Below, piece after piece: positions 8,961 through 15,576 of a DNA stretch of 64,000 nt. Numbering within the stretch: position 1 is the stretch's first letter; each line of letters begins with the position of its first letter. Below the pieces are notes generated by a model. It worked only from the letters and a program-made list of their open reading frames with translations. It ran no database searches and had not been told where the DNA came from. A program made the position numbers and the translations under genes. The stretch covers positions 496,001 through 560,000 of the forward strand of contig NZ_LGKN01000003.1 of assembly GCF_001306175.1 (NCBI RefSeq). The letters are read 5' to 3'. The stretch is from Ardenticatena maritima. GTDB lineage: Bacteria > Chloroflexota > Anaerolineae > Ardenticatenales > Ardenticatenaceae.

Positions 8961-10241
8961 GTGAGTGAGTTTACAGACGCGCAGCAAAACGACAAGCAGT
9001 CATCTCCGATGTGGCAGTACCTCGAACAAGAGGAGTACGACTATCGCGAGCCCGAACCTGGTGATATCGTCGAAGGCGTTGTTGTGCGCAAATCCAATTC
9101 GGAAATTTTGATTGACCTCGGCCTCAAACGAGAAGCCGTGGTCACCTCGCGCGATATTGACAAGATGCCGCGCGAAGATTTGGACGCTATCCAGATCGGA
9201 GATACGGTCAGCGTCTTTGTCACGGCCAAAGAGGACGATGAGGGGCGTCGTATCGTCTCCATCAATCTGGCGATGATGCAAGAGGATTGGCAGCGCGCTG
9301 AAGAGATGGCCGAAAGCGGCGAAATCTTTGAAGGCGAGGTCATCAGCTACAACAAAGGTGGTGTGATTGTCCCCTTTGGTCGGCTGCGCGGTTTCGTGCC
9401 TGCGTCCCAATTGGTGAGCGGTGCGGGGCAGTCCTTCCAGGATCGTTTGCAAGGCCTGGTTGGCAAACGGCTCAAGCTGAAAGTGGTGGAAGTGAACGCC
9501 CGCCGCCGCCGCTTGATTTTCTCCGAGCGTGCCGCCATGCGCGAAGTGGAGCAGGAAGAGAAAGAAAAGCTGCTCGAAACGCTTCAGCCTGGCGATGTGC
9601 GCAAGGGGGTTGTGACCAATCTGCAGCCGTTTGGCGCATTCGTGGATTTGGGGGGCGCGGATGGCCTCATTCACGTGAGCGAGCTGGCATGGCACCGTGT
9701 GAAACACCCGCGCGATGTGCTTGAAGTCGGGCAGGAAGTTGAGGTGTATATCCTCAAGGTTGACCGTGAGAATGACCGCATTGGGTTGAGCTTGAAACGC
9801 TTGCAACCCGACCCCTGGTCGCAGGTGACGCAAAAGTATTCGGTGGGTGATGTCGTCGAAGCCGAGATTACAAACCTGACCGAATTTGGTGCGTTTGCTC
9901 GCATTGAAGATGGCGTTGAAGGGCTTATCCACATTTCAGAGTTGGATGACAAGAATGTGGGGCATCCGCGCGAGATCGTGCATCGTGGTCAGCGCGTGCA
10001 GGTGCGCATCATTAGCATTGACACGGAACGCCAGCGCATTGGCCTAAGCCTGAAACGCGCCAATGAAGAAGAAGGCGAAGCAAGCGCCGAAATGAGTGAA
10101 GAGGCGTCTCCTGTGGCGGAAGAAACACCGACCACGGAAGCGGCAACGGCCACTGAGGAAGTCGAAACGCCTGAAACGCCCGAAACGTCGGAAGAAACCG
10201 AAGATGCCAATTCCTCGGCTGAAGAAGAAGCAGCCGAGTAA
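8961..10241 (+). CDS. rpsA: Ribosomal protein S1-like, four S1 domains (bS1)
   Basis: A 426-residue protein with four S1 RNA-binding domains in a row, at about residues 30-105, 115-185, 200-275 and 285-360. Typical strands are GDIVEGVVVRK, GEIFEGEVISYNKGG, VVTNLQPFGAFVDLG and ITNLTEFGAFARI. After them comes an acidic tail of about 60 residues rich in Glu, Thr and Ala. Four-domain S1 forms are usual outside Proteobacteria, where there are six. It binds mRNA at the 30S subunit and helps initiation. The GTG start at 8961 is supported by AAGAAGGAG directly upstream and by the sequence MSEFTDAQ. The S21 gene follows after 38 bases, so both are probably one transcript. Expression is likely controlled through the long leader. 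Confidence 0.92.
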   Translation: MSEFTDAQQNDKQSSPMWQYLEQEEYDYREPEPGDIVEGVVVRKSNSEILIDLGLKREAVVTSRDIDKMPREDLDAIQIGDTVSVFVTAKEDDEGRRIVSINLAMMQEDWQRAEEMAESGEIFEGEVISYNKGGVIVPFGRLRGFVPASQLVSGAGQSFQDRLQGLVGKRLKLKVVEVNARRRRLIFSERAAMREVEQEEKEKLLETLQPGDVRKGVVTNLQPFGAFVDLGGADGLIHVSELAWHRVKHPRDVLEVGQEVEVYILKVDRENDRIGLSLKRLQPDPWSQVTQKYSVGDVVEAEITNLTEFGAFARIEDGVEGLIHISELDDKNVGHPREIVHRGQRVQVRIISIDTERQRIGLSLKRANEEEGEASAEMSEEASPVAEETPTTEAATATEEVETPETPETSEETEDANSSAEEEAAE

Positions 10242-10279
10242 GAGGAAAAAATTCACGACAGAAGGGGGGTGTTGCGTCA

Positions 10280-10486
10280 GTGACTGTGCGTCTTCGCCCG
10301 GGCGAAAGCCCAGATAGCCTGTTGAAGCGTTTCCGCAAGGAAGTCGCGCAGGCGCGTATCCTCAGCACGTACCGCAAAAAACGCTGGTACATTAGCAAGA
10401 GCGAGCAGCGCCGCAAAGAGCGCAAGAAAGCGCTCCGCAAAATGCGCCGAAAGATGTTGCGCGCGCAGCAGCGCCGCCAATATTGA
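10280..10486 (+). CDS. rpsU: Ribosomal protein S21 (bS21)
   Basis: A 68-residue, strongly basic protein with the bS21 pattern: N-terminal VRLRPGESPDSLLKRFRKEV followed by a helical tail rich in Arg and Lys (RRKERKKALRKMRRKM). It is a small-subunit protein at the mRNA exit region. The GTG start at 10280 follows GAAGGGGGG at 10261-10269. It is the last gene of the S1-S21 unit and is followed by a terminator. Length is normal for the family. Confidence 0.93.
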   Translation: MTVRLRPGESPDSLLKRFRKEVAQARILSTYRKKRWYISKSEQRRKERKKALRKMRRKMLRAQQRRQY

Positions 10487-10505
10487 TTCATCGGTGAATC
10501 ATGCG

Positions 10506-10537
10506 AAAGCCCACCTGGAAACGGGTGGGCTTTTTTT
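10506..10537. terminator. Bidirectional terminator after rpsU
   Basis: Stem AAAGCCCACC (10506-10515) / GGTGGGCTTT (10524-10533) and a T-run to 10537. It ends the S1-S21 unit and overlaps the end of the convergent phosphatase-superfamily gene. Confidence 0.9.
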
Positions 10538-11495
10538 ATGGTTGGTATGGTGGGTGCAGCGGAGATTCAACGCCAAGCGTGTGCGTAATGAGCGGCGTTA
10601 CGTCTATCAGGCTGTGCGGTTCAAACGGAACAGCGCCTTTCAGCAGACAAAGCGCCGGATTGAGCGTGTGATGCTTCGTGGAAAGGTCTTCAAAGTTCCC
10701 GTGGTCGCTCACGATGATCACGAGGGTCTCATCGTCGGTGTGTGCGAGCACGGCGGCCAAAAAGGCGTCAAGAAGAGCGACATGCTGGCGTGCGGCGGCC
10801 ATATCGCGGCGGTGTCCGAGATGGTCGGTGGTAAAATGTTCAAACGCGGTGAATGTGGTTTGTTGCGCCAGGTGGGCGAGCCGCTTGCCGGCTTCTTCGG
10901 GTGAAAGCAGGGGAATGGCGGGATGTGCGGCGTGCCAGTGATGGTTGGTGATGAATGCCGAAAGGGCTTCGCCTTGGAGCATTTCATCTGCGCTTCGCAA
11001 AGAAAGGCCGGCGGCAAGCGCGGCTTGGGTCATCGTTGTCCGTCGGGCGCGCCCCCGCGCGACGCGTTCAAGATAAAAGGGGGGAAAGGCGTTGGCAAAG
11101 GCAACCTCGTAGCCTGCATGGCGCAGGCGCGTGAAGATGTTTTGGTTTTCCAGAAGTGGACGCAAAGCGGCGGGTGGGAATGGCCCTGCATGCTTGCCCA
11201 ACAACGCAGCGGCGTTTGCGCCCGTCAGGAGTGTGGTGGTGCCGGTGCCGCTTTGTGGAATGCCCGGTACGCCGAGTTGGGCGTCAAGTGCGAAAAGGTG
11301 GACGTTGTCATATGTGGCCACGTGCCCTGTCATCGCCGGTTTGAGCGCAGGGGCGAGCGTGAAATGTTCCCCAAAAAGTCGTTGGAGGTTGGGCAATGGG
11401 GTGTGAGCGAAAGGGTTGTCGGAATGCGGCGGCGCGAGCCCGACACCGTCCAGGAAAATCAGCAAAATGTGATGAATAGCGTGGTGCGAAGACAT
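10536..11495 (-). CDS. Alkaline-phosphatase-superfamily metalloenzyme
   Basis: About 319 residues of the alkaline phosphatase / phosphoglycerate mutase superfamily. Metal-binding landmarks are FLDGVGLAPP near the N-terminus (first Asp), the nucleophile region QSGTGTTTLLTG, DHLGHR and VSDHGNFED near the C-terminus. This two-metal core acts on phosphate or sulfate esters or phosphonates; the true substrate cannot be told. The start at 11495 (MSSHH, then HHILLIFLDG) is the most likely because the core strand begins just after it, but in-frame ATGs at 11510 and 11534 are possible. It is divergent from ccdA, and the two promoters face each other. Nothing in the neighbourhood fixes its pathway. Confidence 0.75.
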   Translation of the reverse strand: MSSHHAIHHILLIFLDGVGLAPPHSDNPFAHTPLPNLQRLFGEHFTLAPALKPAMTGHVATYDNVHLFALDAQLGVPGIPQSGTGTTTLLTGANAAALLGKHAGPFPPAALRPLLENQNIFTRLRHAGYEVAFANAFPPFYLERVARGRARRTTMTQAALAAGLSLRSADEMLQGEALSAFITNHHWHAAHPAIPLLSPEEAGKRLAHLAQQTTFTAFEHFTTDHLGHRRDMAAARQHVALLDAFLAAVLAHTDDETLVIIVSDHGNFEDLSTKHHTLNPALCLLKGAVPFEPHSLIDVTPLITHTLGVESPLHPPYQP

Positions 11496-11514
11496 GGTGC
11501 GCTCGTTCATATGT

Positions 11515-11579
11515 TTGCAATGCGTTGGCTTCATGCTACAGTTGCCGCGCATTGTAGCATGGTTACAAGGAGACTCCAA
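11515..11579. promoter_or_regulatory. Face-to-face divergent promoters with inverted -10 elements
   Basis: Plus strand, for ccdA: TTGCAA (11515-11520), 16 bases, TACAGT (11537-11542). Minus strand, for the phosphatase gene: TTGGAG (11574-11579 complement), 17 bases, TACAAT (11551-11556 complement). The -10 regions form the inverted repeat GCTACA-N12-TGTAGC (11535-11558), so the predicted transcripts start almost back to back and overlap by a few bases. Confidence 0.5.
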
Positions 11580-12253
11580 TGGCTGAATTTCTGGCGGCGT
11601 TTTCAACCGGGTTGTTGGCAACCATTAGCCCATGTGTGTTGCCGCTCTATCCTGGCTTTCTGGCGTATTTGGGCGGGCATGGGCGCGAAGGACGCCAACC
11701 AGCCAATACCTTTGTGCTTGGTATTTTTGTGTTGCTGGGCGTCCTTTCCATGATGATAGCCTTAGGGGCGCTGATTGCGGCTTTGCAGGTTTCGGTTGGG
11801 CGCGCGCTCGTCTTCATTACCCCGCTGGCGTATGTGGTGTTGATTGTCCTGGGGGCGTTATTACTGACCGGCCGAAACGTCTTTTCGTGGGTGGCAACCA
11901 TTCAAGTGCCGGTGTTGCGCAATCCTTACGCGTCAGCGTTTGTGTATGGCGTGCTGTATGGTCCGATTGCGTTGCCGTGTAGTGGCCCTTTGCTGGTTTC
12001 AATTTTTGCGCTCAGCCTCACGGTAGGGGAATTTGTACGCCAATTGGCGCTGTTCGGTATCTTTGGGCTGGGGTTTGGTTTACCCTTGTTGGTGCTGGCC
12101 GCTTTGGGGCGTGCTCGTCAGCGCCAGATGATTGGCTTTTTGGTCCGCTATGAGCGCCCATTTCAATACATTTCGGGCGTATTGTTGATTGCGATAGGGC
12201 TTTTCGGTTTCTGGGAGAGCCGGGATGCGTTAGCCTTGTATCTTGGTTGGTAA
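11579..12253 (+). CDS. ccdA: Cytochrome c biogenesis / thiol-disulfide transmembrane protein CcdA
   Basis: A 224-residue membrane protein with six predicted helices. The two redox cysteines lie in the family motifs SPCVLP (Cys19, helix 1) and LPCSGP (in the helix around residue 130). CcdA moves electrons from cytoplasmic thioredoxin to extracytoplasmic thiol proteins, for cytochrome c maturation or similar tasks. The start at 11579 has ACAAGGAG just before it. No other cytochrome c assembly gene is nearby; a DsbB/BdbC-like oxidant gene lies far away at 59675. A stretch of 35 bases separates it from the sigma factor gene, which may be in the same transcript. Confidence 0.9.
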   Translation: MAEFLAAFSTGLLATISPCVLPLYPGFLAYLGGHGREGRQPANTFVLGIFVLLGVLSMMIALGALIAALQVSVGRALVFITPLAYVVLIVLGALLLTGRNVFSWVATIQVPVLRNPYASAFVYGVLYGPIALPCSGPLLVSIFALSLTVGEFVRQLALFGIFGLGFGLPLLVLAALGRARQRQMIGFLVRYERPFQYISGVLLIAIGLFGFWESRDALALYLGW

Positions 12254-12288
12254 AACAGTCGTAACTGCAAAGGTGGCGACGTGTTTTT

Positions 12289-12918
12289 ATGAACAAGCAG
12301 ACCCCTTCGACACAGAAAAAGGAACTTTCGTTCGAGGAAGAACGTGCGTTGGTAGAGCGGGCGAAGCACGACCGCGAGGCGTTTGGCGAGTTGTACGATC
12401 TCTACTTTGATCGCGTGTATCAATACATGTACTACCGCGTTGGCAACCATGAAGACGCCGAAGACCTGACGGCGCGGGTCTTTTATCGCATGCTCAAGGC
12501 GCTTCCACGCTATGAAGCAACAAACGCCCCTTTTGGTGCGTGGGTTTTTCGGATTGCGCACAATTTGGTGGCGAACTGGCATCGCGACCAGAAACGGCGC
12601 CGCTTTCTTTCGTTGGATGATTTGCCCCTGTGGGGGGCGCGGGATGAAAAGCAGGAAGAGCATTTGGAACGCGGGTTGGAGCAGGAAGAAGTCTTCCGGT
12701 TGATTCATGATTTGCTGCAAAGTCTGCCTGAAGACCGACAAACGTTGTTATTTTTGAAGTTTTATGCAGAGATGAGCAACGTCGAGATTGGGAAGGTGTT
12801 GGGACGCACAGAAGGGGCTGTCAAAGCCTTGTACAATCGGACCTTGCGTGCTTTACGCAAGCAAGTGCAACAGCGTGGAGTGAGGAAGCGCCCATGGAAC
12901 AACGACTCAACATCGTAA
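12289..12918 (+). CDS. ECF-type RNA polymerase sigma factor
   Basis: A 209-residue sigma-70 family protein of the extracytoplasmic-function class. Region 2 (about 40-105) contains YQYMYYRVGNHEDAEDLTARVF and FRIAHNLVANWHRD. Region 4 (about 145-195) contains LPEDRQTLLFLKFYAEMSNVEIGKVLGRTEGAVKAL, the helix-turn-helix that reads the -35 box. The start at 12289 has AAAGGTGG upstream with rather long spacing. Its 3' end overlaps the next gene (DegV) by 25 bases, and a small single-helix membrane protein follows. That protein could hold the sigma factor at the membrane, though it carries no known anti-sigma motif. Confidence 0.9.
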   Translation: MNKQTPSTQKKELSFEEERALVERAKHDREAFGELYDLYFDRVYQYMYYRVGNHEDAEDLTARVFYRMLKALPRYEATNAPFGAWVFRIAHNLVANWHRDQKRRRFLSLDDLPLWGARDEKQEEHLERGLEQEEVFRLIHDLLQSLPEDRQTLLFLKFYAEMSNVEIGKVLGRTEGAVKALYNRTLRALRKQVQQRGVRKRPWNNDSTS

Positions 12919-13811
12919 CTGATACAACGTGTGTGCTCCCCGATGCTTTTTTCGAGCAGTATCCGATTGTGCGGGTGCCTACGTGGGTGCATTTTGGCGA
13001 ACAAGGGTTTCGCGAGATTGTGGATATCAGCACGGAAGACCTCTTTGCGCGCGTCGAACAAACGCGCATGATTCCCAAAACTTCGCAACCCACACCCGCC
13101 CAATTTGTTGAAGTGTATCAATCGTTGCCGCCCGATGTGCCGATTCTCTCCATCCACCTTTCCTCATTTCTGAGCGGGACTTTTCGTTCAGCAGAATTGG
13201 CGGCGGCGGAATGCCCTGATCGGCATATTTTGCTGTTCGATAGCCGCGCATTCCACTTTGGGCTGGGGTTTATGGTGTGGGATGCCCTGGAACAGGCGGC
13301 ACAGGGCGCGGCGCTCGATGCGATTATGGCGCGTTTGATGTGGCGACGTGAGCATACGTTTCTGGCTTTGACCCCCAAGACGCTCGACTATTTGCGTTTG
13401 AGTGGACGGGTTTCGATGTTGCAGCATGCCTTAGGCGCTATGCTCAATGTCAAACCGATTATCTCGCTCAAGGATGGGCGCTTGATTGCCGATGGGCGCA
13501 CGCGCACACGCAAACGGGCATTGGCCGAAATTGTGGAACGCGTGGCGCGCGCGGTAACGCCGGAAGACCGTGCGGTCTGGGTGGGGATTGCGCATGCCGG
13601 CGTGCCGGAAGAAGCCGCGTGGCTCAAGGAACAGATTGAGGCGCGGGTCAATGCGGTGCGTTGCGTGGTTGGCGGCTTGACGCCGGCGGTCGCGGTGCAT
13701 GGCGGACCAGGGGTGATTGGCGCGTTTCTGACGCCGGCCGAACCGGCGCCCGAAGAATTGGAAGTGGTGATGGGAGGTACAAATGAGCGACGTACTGGAT
13801 TGGCTTTCTGA
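12894..13811 (+). CDS. DegV family fatty-acid-binding protein
   Basis: A 305-residue DegV protein. Family signatures are VTDTTCVLPD at the N-terminus, ILSIHLSSFLSGTFRSAELA around residue 85-105 (the Ser/Thr loop that holds the fatty-acid carboxylate) and YLRLSGRVS. Members bind fatty acids; some act as FakB subunits delivering them to a FakA kinase. No FakA-like gene is in the window. The start lies inside the end of the sigma factor gene and its stop lies inside the next gene (29-base overlap), so the three are translationally coupled. The tie between a sigma factor and a lipid-binding protein is unusual but may be only operon economy. Confidence 0.88.
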   Translation: MEQRLNIVTDTTCVLPDAFFEQYPIVRVPTWVHFGEQGFREIVDISTEDLFARVEQTRMIPKTSQPTPAQFVEVYQSLPPDVPILSIHLSSFLSGTFRSAELAAAECPDRHILLFDSRAFHFGLGFMVWDALEQAAQGAALDAIMARLMWRREHTFLALTPKTLDYLRLSGRVSMLQHALGAMLNVKPIISLKDGRLIADGRTRTRKRALAEIVERVARAVTPEDRAVWVGIAHAGVPEEAAWLKEQIEARVNAVRCVVGGLTPAVAVHGGPGVIGAFLTPAEPAPEELEVVMGGTNERRTGLAF

Positions 13812-14136
13812 CCAATTACACACACAATCCCGCACTGCACGACGCCAGTGGGTGCGTCTGTTCCCCGCGGAAGCGGGCGAATTGCGCGAGTGGATTGCGC
13901 TCATTGAGTTGCTGGAATGGTTCTTTGGGCGCTTACCGAAAGCGAATCCGGCGTTTCGCGCTCAGTTGCGTGCTGAATTGATGCGTATCGATGATGACGC
14001 CCTGCATGCGCTTGATGTTGAAGAAGCGCCCACCGTTTCTGGCGGCGCCTGGCGCAAATGGGGCGTCGGCTCGGCGGCGGTGGTGGTAGCGGGGGCGATC
14101 GTTTGGTGGCGGCGTTCACAATCGGATGCCGCCTGA
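13783..14136 (+). CDS. Small membrane-anchored protein downstream of sigma factor and DegV
   Basis: A 117-residue protein with no family that I recognise. It has a soluble helical N-terminal part of about 90 residues and one C-terminal membrane helix (GSAAVVVAGAIVWW) followed by a short RRSQ tail. The start at 13783 overlaps the DegV gene by 29 bases and has GGGAGG just upstream. The position at the end of a sigma-factor operon and the topology suggest it could hold the sigma factor at the membrane as an anti-sigma factor. It has no zinc-finger motif of the usual HxxxCxxC type, so this is only a guess. Confidence 0.6.
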   Translation: MSDVLDWLSDQLHTQSRTARRQWVRLFPAEAGELREWIALIELLEWFFGRLPKANPAFRAQLRAELMRIDDDALHALDVEEAPTVSGGAWRKWGVGSAAVVVAGAIVWWRRSQSDAA

Positions 14137-14162
14137 CCAATTCAGCAGTAGCGGCTTTTCAT

Positions 14163-14194
14163 GGGCTTTCTGACTTCTGGAAAGCCCTTTTTTT
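14163..14194 (+). terminator. Intrinsic terminator
   Basis: Stem GGGCTTTC (14163-14170) / GAAAGCCC (14180-14187), 9-base loop, then seven T residues. It ends the sigma-DegV unit just before the convergent Crp/Fnr gene. Confidence 0.88.
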
Positions 14195-14201
14195 GTGAGC
14201 G

Positions 14202-14894
14202 TCAGGCCTCCCAATCTTCCGCAATTTGCGCCAGTTGGTGGGGATTGCAAATGCAAATCTGCTCGCGGCTACTCTGGATGAAACCGGCTTCTTGCCATTT
14301 GCTGAGCGTGCGGCTTACGGTGTACAACGTTGTGCCGCTCATTTCAGCAACGTCCTTGCGGGTGAGTGTCATGTCAATGAGAATTCCGTCGGGGGTTTTC
14401 TTCCCCATTTGGCGCGCCAGGCGCAACAAGGCGCGCGCAATGCGTTGCTCAACCCGCTCGGTCGTGATTTCACGCAGGCGGGCGATGGTTTCGCGCATAT
14501 ACTGCGCCATAATCTGCATCCCGTTGAGGGCAAGTTGCGGGTATTTGAGCATGAGGTGGCGAAATGTTTCGCCTTCCCAACCAAGCAAGGTCGTCTCTTC
14601 CACCGCATCTGCCGCGACCGGATAGGGAATGTTGCTCAATACGGCCACAATGCCAAAGGCTTCGCCTTCTGTGAGGAAGCGGACGATGACTTGTTGCCCT
14701 TCAGGGGAAAGTTGGGAAAGGCGAATGCGACCACGTTCGACGATGTAAAACGCGGTGGCTGGGTCATCTTGATAAAAGAGAAACGCGCCTTTTTCAAGTG
14801 TGCGCGTATGCGCGTGCTGGAGAATATCCTCTAACGCACGTTCATCAATCTGCCGGAAAAGAGGTTGTTGTTTGAGCAGGTGACTTGGTACCAT
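14202..14894 (-). CDS. Crp/Fnr family transcriptional regulator
   Basis: A 230-residue regulator with an N-terminal cyclic-nucleotide-binding-type beta barrel (about 10-125, including GAFLFYQDDPATAFYIVERG and FLTEGEAFG) and a C-terminal winged helix-turn-helix. Its recognition segment is RKDVAEMSGTTLYTVSRTLSKW. No Fnr-type cysteine cluster is present, so it probably senses a nucleotide or another small ligand. The start at 14894 (MVPSHLLKQQPLF) is the first Met before the domain; the frame stays open upstream but has no family sequence. It is divergent from the DUF457/SulP operon, 85 bases apart, and is a natural candidate regulator of that operon and of itself. Confidence 0.88.
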   Translation of the reverse strand: MVPSHLLKQQPLFRQIDERALEDILQHAHTRTLEKGAFLFYQDDPATAFYIVERGRIRLSQLSPEGQQVIVRFLTEGEAFGIVAVLSNIPYPVAADAVEETTLLGWEGETFRHLMLKYPQLALNGMQIMAQYMRETIARLREITTERVEQRIARALLRLARQMGKKTPDGILIDMTLTRKDVAEMSGTTLYTVSRTLSKWQEAGFIQSSREQICICNPHQLAQIAEDWEA

Positions 14895-14916
14895 GGCGCA
14901 AGGTTTTCGTGTCGTG

Positions 14917-14958
14917 TATGCTTGCTTGTGAGCATATCCAGTTCTTGAACAAAGACAA
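14917..14958 (-). promoter_or_regulatory. Promoter of the Crp/Fnr gene with overlapping inverted repeat
   Basis: On the minus strand TTGTCT (complement of 14953-14958), 16 bases, TATGCT (complement of 14931-14936). The -10 is one arm of the inverted repeat TATGCT-N8-AGCATA (14917-14936), and a GTTCTTGAAC palindrome lies at 14941-14950. These are candidate operators for autoregulation. Confidence 0.45.
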
Positions 14959-14979
14959 GCCGAAAAGAGGAGAAGCACG

Positions 14980-15564
14980 ATGTTGCCATTTGGACATGTT
15001 GGAGCTGGTCTTCTCTGGGGGCGATGGATCGCGCCGCGGGTGCGGCATCTTTCTGCCGCTGAAGTGAGGCGCTTGGGTGGGCTGGGGGGCGTCTTGCCGG
15101 ATATTGACTTGCCTGTGGGGCTTCTCTGGTATTGGTGGCGAGAACGGCGCATAGAGATTCGTCATCATCAATGGCCGACGCATACGCCGCTGTTTCATCT
15201 TGCGTGGCTCGTGTTGGGGTACACGTGGGCAACGCTCCGTCGAAACCGGGCTTTGCAAGAACGTATTTTGGTGCTGGGCGGCGCGGCGTGTCTCCACATT
15301 GTGCAAGATGTGGTTGGCACTGGTGATGGTGTGCAACTATTTTACCCGCTGAGCCGCCGTCATCTCGGTGTGGGGCTGTTCAACTGCCATGGCCGCGATT
15401 GGTTGCGTGGCTATGTGCGCAGCGCTTTCTTTTGGTGCGAACTGGTTTTTGGGCTGTTGGGGCTGATTGTGTGGCGGTGGCCGCAGAAGTATGACAAAGA
15501 GCGTGTATTGTTTGGGGATGGGGAAGGCTTTTCGTATCATACGGGTGCGAGCCCAAAGATGTAA
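14980..15564 (+). CDS. DUF457/YdjM-type membrane-bound putative metal-dependent hydrolase
   Basis: A 194-residue membrane protein resembling the LexA-binding inner-membrane YdjM / DUF457 group. It has an early GHVGAG segment, the acidic motif LPDIDLP, the His cluster HHQWPTHTPLFH and several hydrophobic helices. Those Asp and His residues are proposed metal ligands in the family; the activity is not established. The start at 14980 has AGAGGAG nearby. It opens the operon leading to the SulP transporter, which begins 12 bases after its stop. Confidence 0.7.
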   Translation: MLPFGHVGAGLLWGRWIAPRVRHLSAAEVRRLGGLGGVLPDIDLPVGLLWYWWRERRIEIRHHQWPTHTPLFHLAWLVLGYTWATLRRNRALQERILVLGGAACLHIVQDVVGTGDGVQLFYPLSRRHLGVGLFNCHGRDWLRGYVRSAFFWCELVFGLLGLIVWRWPQKYDKERVLFGDGEGFSYHTGASPKM

Positions 15565-15576
15565 GGAGTTGTTTTT

